A DNA stretch of 64,000 nt from assembly GCA_965247615.1 (NCBI GenBank), contig OZ252022.1:1798001-1862000 (forward strand), written 5' to 3'. Both the position numbers and the translations under genes were made by a program. This document shows, piece by piece, positions 1-6,943 of this stretch. This DNA is from G965197715 sp965247615. GTDB lineage: Bacteria; Chloroflexota; Dehalococcoidia; Lucifugimonadales; UBA1127. How positions within the stretch are numbered: position 1 is the stretch's first letter; every line of letters starts with the position of its first letter. The notes beneath the pieces were generated by a model. It did no database searches. It had not been told where the DNA came from and saw only the letters and a program-made list of their open reading frames with translations.

Positions 1-426
1 GGCGACGGTCATGGCGGCGCCAAGGGCCTGGACCACTCGGAAGCCGATGAGCTGGAGGATTCCCTGGGACAGCGGGCAGAGGACGAGCCCCAAAGTGAAG
101 ACAAGCAGGCCCGTTACGAAGACCTTCTTCCTGCCTATGATGTCAGCGGTGCGGCCTATGGTGAGCAGCGTACCGGTTACGGTGAGCTGGTAGGCCAGAG
201 CTACCCAAACGACGACGGTGGGGGTGGTATCGAAGACGCGGGTGAGCGCGGGGAAGGAGATGGTGACGATGCTGGCGTCCATGGTGCCCATGAGCGTCGC
301 GGTGCACACGGTCGCCAGGACCCACCACTTGTTGGGGCCGAGGGCACCGGGTTGGCGGGGCGCTCCGGCGGCTGAGGAGCGTGAGGACGACTCCTTGGGG
401 TTGGGCACGCCGCGCCTATCCTGCAT
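1..426 (-). CDS. DHA2-type MFS efflux transporter, N-terminal part (cut by window edge)
   Basis: The first 142 codons of a major facilitator superfamily protein run off the left edge. A soluble N-terminus of about 33 residues is followed by a first membrane segment containing LMGTMDASIVTISFP (residues 45-59), typical of the 14-TM drug:proton antiporter (DHA2, EmrB/QacA) branch. The loop motif A, GRTADIIGRKKVF, lies at 91-103, and FRVVQALGAAM (129-139) matches the arginine motif of TM4. The ATG at 426-424 lies 37 bp from the divergent ATG of the next gene, so the two share a promoter region. Inference: inner-membrane export of a drug-like or metabolite substrate. The substrate cannot be told from this fragment. 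Confidence 0.85.
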   Translation of the reverse strand, partial: MQDRRGVPNPKESSSRSSAAGAPRQPGALGPNKWWVLATVCTATLMGTMDASIVTISFPALTRVFDTTPTVVVWVALAYQLTVTGTLLTIGRTADIIGRKKVFVTGLLVFTLGLVLCPLSQGILQLIGFRVVQALGAAMTVA

Positions 427-463
427 CGTCGCAGCCAGCGGTCCGGCGCGTTAGAATGATGCG

Positions 464-943
464 ATGGACAAGTATGCTCTCTTCTACCAGGTCGCGCTTG
501 AGAAGCTCCAGGGCCAAGAGGAGCTTCACCGGGAGTTTGGGACCAAGGCGAGCAACATGCTTGCGCTTGGGGCCGCGATGATCGGCGTTGGCGCAGTCGT
601 CCTAAGCCTTTCGGGAGAGAATCCCACCCTAGGTGCTGCCCAGACCTGGGTGTTCGTTCCTTTTCTCCTAGCGTTCATCTTCGCAGGATTGTTCAGCATC
701 AGTGTCCTTTGGCCCCGCAACTGGCAGCATAGCCCCGAAATTACTGCCCTCGCTGCGCACTTCGACGACTACGCAGATAATGCCCTCTTGGAGTGGGTGG
801 GCCACGAGTATGCGCGGTCCGTGGGACTCAACCAGAGGGTCCTAGATGCCAAGGCGAAACTGATCAGATGGAGCATGACCGGCCTCGCGGTAGAGGCGGT
901 CATGCTCGCAATCCTAGGCTTCGTGTGCTGCTGGCAGCCCTAG
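464..943 (+). CDS. hypothetical three-TM membrane protein
   Basis: This 159-residue protein has a charged amphipathic N-terminus (1-28), hydrophobic segments at about 30-50 and 62-84, a soluble stretch of about 50 residues, and a last hydrophobic segment at 135-156. I do not recognise the family. The layout of two close TMs, a cytosolic helix and a final TM is shared by several small effector-like or sensor-like membrane proteins, but no motif ties it to one. The ATG at 464 is divergent from the MFS gene at 426. Codon use is compatible with the neighbours. Confidence 0.6.
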   Translation: MDKYALFYQVALEKLQGQEELHREFGTKASNMLALGAAMIGVGAVVLSLSGENPTLGAAQTWVFVPFLLAFIFAGLFSISVLWPRNWQHSPEITALAAHFDDYADNALLEWVGHEYARSVGLNQRVLDAKAKLIRWSMTGLAVEAVMLAILGFVCCWQP

Positions 944-1292
944 AGGGACCTCTTGTGAATGTCCGGCGCTGGTGGAGGCAGGCCCGGCTTCACGGGTTGC
1001 GCTGGCGGAGGCGGGGCGGGGTCCTTCTTCGTGCGCAACCATGACGGCATCTTCACCGGTAGTCTTATTGCCATCGTTCCCTCCATCCACCCGCAAGGAC
1101 AATCTCTGGCCCTGATTATAACCGATAGATACGGCGGCCGATGCCATCAGGCGCAACTGCCGACGAAGCTGTTGCGCAGCCGTTGGTGGTCATCGCGCCG
1201 CCGGCGCCCTTGTCCGAGGTCATACAATGGCGATGAACCCTGATGCGCAGGGAGTCTCGCGCCTGCGTGCCGCGCGGACTTGAGGAGACTGT
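944..1292. other. intergenic region without recognised gene
   Basis: No open frame in this stretch has convincing coding character. The last part holds the ribosome binding site GAGGAG just before the ATG at 1293. I see no clear hairpin or repeat. Confidence 0.5.
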
Positions 1293-2522
1293 ATGGCGAC
1301 CGCCACCGCAACCGGAATGACCGGCAACGAGAAACAGGTGGTGGGCTATACCTTCATGGCCCACGCCCTGAACCATGGCGTGGAGCTGGTGTACGGGGCG
1401 GTGCTCATCGTGGTGGCGCTGGAGTTTGGGGCGAGCATCGCGCTTCTGGGCGTCGTCGCCAACGTCTCGGCGCTGTCCTACGGGCTATCTGCCTTCCCCG
1501 CGGGCGCCATCGTCGACAAGGTGGGGTCCAAGTCGATGGTGGTCCTCTCCATGGCCGGGTCGGGGGCGGCGGCGGCGCTGGCGGCGGCGGCGCCCAACGT
1601 CGGCGTCCTGGCAGCGGCCCTGGTACTCATGGGAGTGCTGGGGGGCATCTATCACCCCGCCGGGCTGTCGCTCGTGACGCGGGGCGTCCGAGAGCGGACG
1701 CGGGGGCTGGGGTTCCATGGGATGGGCGGGAACCTGGGCACGGCCACGGCGCCGATCCTGGCCGCATTCGTGGCGGGGGTGTGGAGCTGGCGAGCCTCCT
1801 TTCTGGTCTTTGCCGTGCTGGCGTTGGTGGTGGCGGTCCTCGTCCACTTCTCCCGGGTCGAGGAGCCCGGCGCTTCTGGCGGCGACCCGGACCGGGATGC
1901 CCGGCTCCCTGACGACACATCGACCGTACGCCGAACGCTGCTGGTCCCGCTGATCTTGGTCTTCGTGATCAACGCCTTCTACGGGTTCATCTTCCGGGGC
2001 ACGGTCACGTTCCTCCCCTTGCACATGAGCCGCAACCTTGGCCTGGACATCCTGGGCTTCGAGCCCGTGATCATTGGCGGCTCCTTCGCCACGCTGGCGT
2101 TGCTGCTGGGCATCCTGGGACAGTACGTAGGAGGAGAGATTGGCGAGCGGCACCGGCGTGAGCTGGTGATCATCCCCCTCGCCGCGGCGACTGTGCCCGC
2201 GCTGCTGCTGGTTGGGACAACCAATGGCGTTGCGCTCATCGCTTCAGCGTGCGCGTTTGCCTTCTTCAACTTCATGGTACAACCGTCGTTGAACGCACTC
2301 ATCGCCGACTACTCGGTAGCGCGGGTGCATGGGCGCGCGTTCGGGTTCACCTTTCTTGCGGGGTTCGGCTTCGGCTCCTTCGCCGGAACGTCGGGCGGGG
2401 TCATCGCTGACGAGTTTGGCGTGGAGTGGGTCTTCGTGATGCTGGCCGGGTTCGGGTTCCTCATCTTCCTGACCGGGCTGGCGCTGTACGTGATTCGACG
2501 AAGGCAGCAGTTCGCCGCTTAG
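1293..2522 (+). CDS. MFS transporter (fosmidomycin-resistance-like subgroup)
   Basis: A 409-residue carrier with about 12 hydrophobic segments. Motif A is GAIVDKVGSKSM at 71-82, between TM2 and TM3. The first helix contains HALNHGVELVYG, and GGIYHPAG follows in TM4; this combination resembles the Fsr (fosmidomycin resistance) branch of MFS. A GAGGAG Shine-Dalgarno sequence lies about 8 nt before the ATG. The central loop (residues 190-210) is rich in D/R/P, as usual for the cytosolic loop between the two six-helix halves. The stop lies 26 bp before the PEP carboxylase start, so the two may be co-transcribed. The substrate is unknown; efflux of a small anion or drug is an inference. Confidence 0.85.
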   Translation: MATATATGMTGNEKQVVGYTFMAHALNHGVELVYGAVLIVVALEFGASIALLGVVANVSALSYGLSAFPAGAIVDKVGSKSMVVLSMAGSGAAAALAAAAPNVGVLAAALVLMGVLGGIYHPAGLSLVTRGVRERTRGLGFHGMGGNLGTATAPILAAFVAGVWSWRASFLVFAVLALVVAVLVHFSRVEEPGASGGDPDRDARLPDDTSTVRRTLLVPLILVFVINAFYGFIFRGTVTFLPLHMSRNLGLDILGFEPVIIGGSFATLALLLGILGQYVGGEIGERHRRELVIIPLAAATVPALLLVGTTNGVALIASACAFAFFNFMVQPSLNALIADYSVARVHGRAFGFTFLAGFGFGSFAGTSGGVIADEFGVEWVFVMLAGFGFLIFLTGLALYVIRRRQQFAA

Positions 2523-2548
2523 TAAATATCCACAGGAGGAGATGCGCC

Positions 2549-4024
2549 GTGTTCTTGATTCCGAAGGTGATGAGTACGCAACACCCGGACAACGCGAAAC
2601 CGGCCCCCTTTGCCGATAGCTTGGGCGTGCTGAAGGGAGACGGCGAGGTAGACGAGGCCGTCGACGTGTTCGCGCTGGGCTGCGACGAGCAGATGTGGGA
2701 CTCCGAAGGGAAGGAGGCCGACAACCAGGTCGTGCGGAAGCTTCTGACGGGTTACCCCGACGTCTTCGGGAGTGAGCTCCGACTTGGGCGCGACGTCGCC
2801 CTGACGCTGCGCGTACCCAATCCCAGCATCGAGCGGGACATGCGCAAATCCATGGTGGAGGCCCTCCAGAGCGTGCCGTCCGCGTGGGACATGGCGTACA
2901 GCTTCTACGGCGAGGGGGCCGCCGCGCCTATCCAAGAAGTGATCCTTCCCATGACGACCTCCGCCGAAGAGATCTCCATGGTCGAGGCCTACTACCGAAG
3001 GGTGATCGTCGGCCAGGAAGACCAGACACTGCTCGACGGCCAGGATGTGAAGAGCTGGGTGGGGGAGTTCTTTCCCAAGGAGCTCCGAGTGATTCCCCTC
3101 ATAGAGGACATGGAGCATCTGTTCCACTGTGACCGCATCGTGGAGGAGTACGTGCGGGGAAGGGACCTGCCGCACCAACGGGTGTTCCTGGCCCGGAGCG
3201 ATCCGGCGCTCAACTACGGCATCGTGGCCGCCGAACTGATCCTGAAGGTGGGGCTTCTCCGCCTCCACCAACTCGAGGGGAGACTGGGACTGCCCCTGTA
3301 CCCCATCATCGGCGTTGGCTCCGTGCCCTTTCGGGGTCACCTAACCCCCGCCAACATCGAACGCACTCTGACCGAGTACCCCAGCGCCCAGACCTTCACG
3401 GTCCAGTCCGCCTTCAAGTACGACTACGAAAGGGACACCGTCCGCGACGGCATCGCGCAGATCCTCGCCCACGAGCGCGGCGAGCCGGCGGCCATTGACG
3501 AGGTGCGAGCCCGCGAAGTCATCGACAAGACCACCGCCGAGTATCAGGCCCTGGTGCAGAAGTTGATCGGTGTCATCAGCACGGTGTCGGCCCACATACC
3601 CAAGCGGCGTGAGCGCAAGCTGCACGTCGGGCTCTTCGGCTACGGGCGCTCCCTGGGCGGCGTCGGCGGCGTGACGCTTCCCCGCGCTATCGGCTTCACC
3701 GCTTCGCTCTACTCCATTGGCGTTCCGCCGGAGCTGCTGGGACTGGCCGCGCTTAGCGAGGCCGACCTCGCCTTCGTGCGAGAGGTCTACCCCAGTCTGG
3801 ACGGAGACCTCCGCGCGGCCTTGCGCTTTACCAATGAACGTCACGTGAAGGAGCTGCTGGGCGAGCCGTACCTGCGCCTAGTGGCGCAGTTCACCGACGA
3901 AATAGACCGAGTCCACGAGGGGCTGACCGGCGCGATCTGGGCCGGCCTCAGCCAAGACAACCGCACAGTGAACGTCTCGCACTACGTTGAAGAGGCGGCC
4001 CATCTCCGCCACTTCTTGGGCTAG
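2549..4024 (+). CDS. ppcA: phosphoenolpyruvate carboxylase, archaeal type
   Basis: Carboxylates PEP to oxaloacetate, an anaplerotic step. The protein is 491 residues, about half the size of the classical bacterial enzyme (about 900), and has the hallmarks of the archaeal-type family: the N-terminal signature MSTQHPDN (residues 8-15), the PSIERDMRKSMVE region and a GLFGYGRSLGG segment near 361. The chosen start is the GTG at 2549, nine bases after a perfect AGGAGG (2534-2539); upstream in-frame starts would overlap the MFS gene. Archaeal-type PEPC is known from archaea and a scatter of bacteria, so its presence here is lineage-informative. It follows the MFS gene by 26 bp. No frameshift is seen and the length is normal for the family. 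Confidence 0.92.
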   Translation: MFLIPKVMSTQHPDNAKPAPFADSLGVLKGDGEVDEAVDVFALGCDEQMWDSEGKEADNQVVRKLLTGYPDVFGSELRLGRDVALTLRVPNPSIERDMRKSMVEALQSVPSAWDMAYSFYGEGAAAPIQEVILPMTTSAEEISMVEAYYRRVIVGQEDQTLLDGQDVKSWVGEFFPKELRVIPLIEDMEHLFHCDRIVEEYVRGRDLPHQRVFLARSDPALNYGIVAAELILKVGLLRLHQLEGRLGLPLYPIIGVGSVPFRGHLTPANIERTLTEYPSAQTFTVQSAFKYDYERDTVRDGIAQILAHERGEPAAIDEVRAREVIDKTTAEYQALVQKLIGVISTVSAHIPKRRERKLHVGLFGYGRSLGGVGGVTLPRAIGFTASLYSIGVPPELLGLAALSEADLAFVREVYPSLDGDLRAALRFTNERHVKELLGEPYLRLVAQFTDEIDRVHEGLTGAIWAGLSQDNRTVNVSHYVEEAAHLRHFLG

Positions 4025-4154
4025 GAGCCCGTCCGTCTGCGCAGCCCGTGAGGGCGCACGCGCTCGACTGGACCCGTGGACCCGCGCCGACACCGGGGCC
4101 GGGCCCCGGGGTGGCGCGGTCCATCGCCAGGAAAGCAGGGTGGGAGGTCTAGCA

Positions 4155-4371
4155 ATGAGGTACCCGGCGATTCTTGAGGGCGGAGACGATGGCTACGGTG
4201 TCTGGTTCCCGGACATCGACGGCATCGGCGCTATGGGCCGTACGATTGACGAGGCGCTGGTCAACGCGAGGGAGGTCCTGCGCGACTACGCCATCGAGGC
4301 GGAACGGGACGGACGACCCCTCGCTACACCCAGCTCACTAGAGGACTTGGAGGTGCCGGCCGGCAGCGTCT
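4155..4371 (+). pseudogene. HicB-family antitoxin gene, 5' part (split by insertion)
   Basis: Codons 1-72 of a HicB-like antitoxin: the partial RNase-H-like fold is visible in the opening RYPAILEGGDDGYGVWFPD, followed by DIDGIGAMGRTIDEALVNA and a long helix. At 4371 the frame runs into foreign sequence. The missing end lies at 6598-6780: joining codon 69 (ending 4361) to GGC at 6598 gives an uninterrupted 129-residue protein of normal HicB length. A GGGAGG ribosome site lies near 4142. No hicA partner is next to it, so before interruption this was an orphan or had lost its toxin gene. Confidence 0.85.
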
Positions 4372-4425
4372 GGCTTTGTTGCAAAACCCCGCCTTTGTTT
4401 CAAAAGGGCGGGGGCTGTTGCAAAA
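4372..4425 (+). repeat. left end of element: three TGTTGCAAAA motifs
   Basis: TGTTGCAAAA occurs at 4377-4386 and 4416-4425, and a variant TTGTTTCAAAA at 4395-4405. Between them CCCCGCC and GGGCGGGG (4387-4413) can form a hairpin. The spacing of about 19-20 nt suggests an array of recombinase binding sites. Confidence 0.6.
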
Positions 4426-4582
4426 GTCAGGCGGAGCCGGTACAAAACGCGCTAGGCTGCATCGGCGCATGGCCGCCACTCCCACTCATCTCCTTCAAGC
4501 GGCTCCCCAGGTGCGCCCTCCTTGATGGTACGGGCACTTACGTAAGGGAATTACATACAATCTAGCCTGGAGAGAGTGCTCT

Positions 4583-5146
4583 TCAGAACAGAATCTCCGG
4601 CAAGTAGATCACGGCGAGTAGGCCCACGGTAAGCATGATCACAACGAGCGCACTGGGTACTAGGATGTCCCAGGGGAGTGTTGTCCTACCCTCCTCCTGT
4701 ATCTGCCCTTCGTCTCTGTCAGACGCATATCGGAGAGTGATGAGCACTGAAATAACGCATACGAAGATGACGACGGTGGGAACGTAGGCAACAAGGTACG
4801 GGCCGGGGTGCCCCTCTGTTGCGTTGAGCAACCAGTATAGCCCTGTCATGCCCAGCGCTAGCGCCCCCACAAACCTTACCACCAGGTCAACTCTCTTGGA
4901 GTACTTAGAGTTTCCTGATGGGATGAACCCTATGAACATGGCTGCAGCTCCAAGCAGCGCCAGGATAGCAGCCTTTGCTCCATAGGATTCAACGGACGAA
5001 GGGGATTCGCTGAACAAGTCCCACTCAGGGTAACCCACATCGCGGAAGTCGATACCTGCTGTGGCAATGGTAATCATCAAGACAAGAAGCCCAAGCATGA
5101 GCTTCCAGTTTGATGGGTTACGGGCGTATTGACGTAGCCAGTCCAT
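4583..5146 (-). CDS. hypothetical multi-pass membrane protein carried by the element
   Basis: A 187-residue protein from ATG 5146, two bases after the stop of the upstream small ORF (5149-5151); an in-frame GTG at 5158 would add four residues. About five hydrophobic segments are visible, at roughly 15-35, 60-80, 88-108, 120-140 and 160-183, with a charged loop (SDRDEGQIQEEGR) before the last one. I do not recognise a family. The spacing and the shared strand suggest translation coupled to the zinc-ribbon ORF upstream. Base composition is more A+T-rich than the flanking chromosome, consistent with transfer. Confidence 0.65.
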   Translation of the reverse strand: MDWLRQYARNPSNWKLMLGLLVLMITIATAGIDFRDVGYPEWDLFSESPSSVESYGAKAAILALLGAAAMFIGFIPSGNSKYSKRVDLVVRFVGALALGMTGLYWLLNATEGHPGPYLVAYVPTVVIFVCVISVLITLRYASDRDEGQIQEEGRTTLPWDILVPSALVVIMLTVGLLAVIYLPEILF

Positions 5147-5148
5147 CC

Positions 5149-5274
5149 TTAGTGGCACGCCTCACAGCGCCCGCCCTCGTAGAGCGTATCGGGGTAAGAG
5201 ACCTCTTTCCCACACTCCTTGCAATGGTAAACCGTCGTCGCCCCGTTCACTACACTCGGATCCGCTCGGAGCAC
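5149..5274 (-). CDS. small zinc-ribbon protein
   Basis: About 41 residues from GTG 5274 (or 33 from GTG 5250). The C-terminal half holds a compact zinc ribbon, HCKECGKEVSYPDTLYEGG followed by RCEACH: CxxC, 15 residues, then CxxC. The frame stays open upstream to about 5363 without an ATG, and an ATG ORF in another frame (5250-5375) overlaps it. The two may be one gene with a frameshift, or two overlapping small genes. Its stop lies two bases before the membrane-protein ATG. Role unknown; treble-clef or ribbon proteins of this size often bind nucleic acid or protein. Confidence 0.5.
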   Translation of the reverse strand: MLRADPSVVNGATTVYHCKECGKEVSYPDTLYEGGRCEACH

Positions 5275-5375
5275 GACCTGTGCGATGGTCTCTGGCTGGG
5301 CTCCGGCATCTTGCGCACAGGCGGGCGGCCTTTGGGCTTTGCTACGGCCCCCTTCGGCTGCTTCTTAGTTGCCAT
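5250..5375 (-). CDS. small basic ORF overlapping the zinc-ribbon ORF
   Basis: A 41-codon ORF from ATG 5375, lysine- and proline-rich (MATKKQPKGAVAKPKGRPP). It overlaps the 5' end of the zinc-ribbon frame by 25 nt. A one-base shift would fuse it to that ribbon, giving a basic-tail plus zinc-ribbon protein of about 75 residues, which may be the original gene. Upstream, in the frame of the zinc ribbon, a further open stretch ends at a TAA overlapping this ATG and contains LSKHYTPEQFTALARRML. I cannot assign functions. Confidence 0.3.
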   Translation of the reverse strand: MATKKQPKGAVAKPKGRPPVRKMPEPSQRPSHRSCSERIRV

Positions 5376-5643
5376 TGCGTCTCCCTTCTCGCCGCAGTTG
5401 CAGCATCCGGCGGGCAAGGGCCGTGAACTGCTCCGGCGTGTAGTGCTTGCTCAGGCGGTCCGCGACGATGATGGTCGTCGCTCACAACATCTGCTGCGTC
5501 ATCCGGGCCATGTACGTCCTGGGCATTACGCCGGTGTTCGATTAGGGAAGATTCTGATCCTCCGGCCTGGCCCCCTCATTCTTTGTCGATGGGTACTCAC
5601 TTGATATAGCCGTAGCTTGGTGGTACGCTTCGTGTAGGCCGAA

Positions 5644-5685
5644 GAATCGAGGAAACCCCTGTTGGCGCAGGGGTTTCCTCGATTC
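5644..5685. other. perfect 18-bp inverted repeat with 6-nt loop
   Basis: GAATCGAGGAAACCCCTG (5644-5661) is followed by TTGGCG and its exact reverse complement (5668-5685). Neither side has a T-run, so it is not a standard intrinsic terminator. It lies between the divergent minus-strand and plus-strand cargo genes of the element. Confidence 0.75.
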
Positions 5686-5794
5686 GGAAGCTGACGCTTG
5701 CTCGTTCGGGGCCGACTTACCCCCGATGATAGCAACCTCGCCGCTGCTTTGTCAAGCGCCTCTTCCGGCCAATCTGGGAACCGAGGAAGGCGCT

Positions 5795-6076
5795 ATGGTG
5801 AAGAAGTTCTGGGAAACCCTCCGCCGCATCAACAGTAGGCTCGTAGAGAAGCGAACAAGAGACCTCCGCAAGCTCCAGCAGATTCAGCGCGTTGTAAACC
5901 GCAAACGGCAGCGCAGCTACTACAAGCCGAAAGACATCCCTCTAATGTTCAGCGTTGGGACCTACGAGGCAGCCGAAGAAGCTAAGCGGGAAACGGTGCG
6001 GCGTCTCCCGCGCATTGCTGCTGCCTCGGTGGTTCTCGCCTTGACCATCGCCGTCGGGCAACACGTGGTGGGTTGA
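5795..6076 (+). CDS. small basic protein with C-terminal membrane anchor
   Basis: 93 residues from ATG 5795, preceded by GAGGAAGG. The first 60 residues are very basic (KKFWETLRRINSRLVEKR, then a run of K/R/Q) and predicted helical. A single hydrophobic stretch at about 75-90 (ASVVLALTIAVGQHVVG) ends the protein. This looks like a tail-anchored, possibly nucleic-acid-binding protein. I recognise no family. The next gene starts 15 nt downstream, so the pair forms a small operon within the element. Confidence 0.5.
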   Translation: MVKKFWETLRRINSRLVEKRTRDLRKLQQIQRVVNRKRQRSYYKPKDIPLMFSVGTYEAAEEAKRETVRRLPRIAAASVVLALTIAVGQHVVG

Positions 6077-6090
6077 GAAGGGAGAGAGAC

Positions 6091-6336
6091 GTGAGTAGGA
6101 ACGATATCCCCGATCCGGGCGACTTCGCAGACCGCTTTAGCGAGCATGTAGATGCATGGGCGAAACAGGTCCCGTCGCTGATGTTGGGAGTCCAAGGTGC
6201 ACTCAGGACTAATCAGCACGAGTCGGCTACGAAAAGTTTGACCGCCATTTGTGAACTTACGAGGGTCATCCTGGACAAACAAGTCCAGTTCAACGCCATG
6301 GTGGTTGCGGCCATTGATCGCCTCAAGGCACAGTAG
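6091..6336 (+). CDS. small hypothetical protein of the element
   Basis: 81 residues from GTG 6091, with the purine-rich site GAAGGGAGAGAGA just upstream; a TTG at 6073 is a less likely start. The sequence is acidic at the N-terminus (DIPDPGDFADRF) and then helical (LTAICELTRVILDKQ). No motif is recognised. It follows the tail-anchored protein gene closely and is the last gene on the plus strand of the element. Confidence 0.5.
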   Translation: MSRNDIPDPGDFADRFSEHVDAWAKQVPSLMLGVQGALRTNQHESATKSLTAICELTRVILDKQVQFNAMVVAAIDRLKAQ

Positions 6337-6533
6337 GGCCACAACTATTCGGTCGGGAGTTCCCCCGCCCATGGCTTAGTAGCCAACTGGGTCCAGGGTG
6401 GGGGACACCGTTTCAATTCTCCCAATCGGCAGCGGGGAGTCATGGGGAATGCCTGAGTACTCGGGTTGACTGGCTCCTGACGGCCCTTCGCTGTTGGTGC
6501 TGCCCTCGCTGGTAGTCCCCTGCGGGTATGTGC

Positions 6534-6597
6534 TTTTTCAACAGAAACGGCCCCTGTTGCAAAAGGAGTGGCCGCTTAGGACTTTTGCAACATAGCC
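6534..6597 (-). repeat. right end of element: three TGTTGCAAAA motifs
   Basis: Reading the minus strand inward, TGTTGCAAAA is at 6592-6583. A plus-strand copy lies at 6555-6564, and a variant TGTTGAAAAA at 6543-6534 on the minus strand. The last two form an inverted pair able to fold as a hairpin. This mirrors the triple motif of the left end. Confidence 0.6.
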
Positions 6598-6780
6598 GGC
6601 AGCGTCTTGACTACTGTTCGCCTGATCCATACGCCGCGTGATAGGCCGAGCGTGCGCCTGAACCTCGTCCTTGACGCCGACATAGCCGACACCATAGCCG
6701 CTGAGGCAAAGCGACGCGGTATAACTCGCAAGAGCTACCTGGAGTCGATGGTGCGTTGCACTGCACAGATTGGCGGCTGA
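6598..6780 (+). pseudogene. HicB-family antitoxin gene, 3' part (split by insertion)
   Basis: Sixty codons continuing the frame broken at 4371. They encode a ribbon-helix-helix-like end, VRLNLVLDADIADTIAAEA followed by KRRGITRKSYLESMVR, the usual C-terminal DNA-binding domain of long HicB antitoxins. The stop is TGA at 6778-6780. The piece begins with the second copy of the 10-bp duplication. It has no start codon or ribosome site of its own in frame, so it is probably not made. Confidence 0.85.
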
Positions 6781-6828
6781 AGGACAGCGGAGAAACATCG
6801 TAGATGGAGTAGCCGGCAGATGCCATGA

Positions 6829-6857
6829 CCTCTCACGGTCCACGCCGCCGTGAGAGG
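6829..6857. terminator. hairpin between convergent genes
   Basis: CCTCTCACGG (6829-6838) and CCGTGAGAGG (6848-6857) form a perfect 10-bp stem with a 9-nt loop. It sits between the hicB tail (+) and the MBL gene (-), where a bidirectional terminator is expected. There is no T-run. Confidence 0.5.
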
Positions 6858-6943
6858 TAGGCGCGGTGTTGCACGTACAGACACGATCCCGAATTTGCCG
6901 GCGACGACTTAAGCCGCCCGTGTGCGGGGGGCCGGCCGGGCGG

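Larger units (their letters stand above)
4372..6597. mobile_element. 2,226-bp cargo element with terminal inverted repeats and no transposase
   Basis: The left end GGCTTTGTTGCAAAA (4372-4386) and the right end, which reads GGCTATGTTGCAAAA on the minus strand (6597-6583), differ at one position in 15. Both are flanked by the direct repeat GGCAGCGTCT (4362-4371 and 6598-6607), and removing the element plus one repeat restores a full hicB frame. The ends resemble those of the IS6 family (GGxxCTGTTGCAAA), but the duplication is 10 bp rather than 8 and no DDE or other recombinase gene is inside. It carries a membrane protein and one or two small zinc-ribbon-type ORFs on the minus strand, and two small genes on the plus strand. 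Inference: a non-autonomous element moved in trans. Confidence 0.82.

Noticed and set aside
4372..6597. IS6-family insertion sequence
   Set aside because: The ends look like IS6, but there is no IS6 transposase and the duplication is 10 bp instead of 8.
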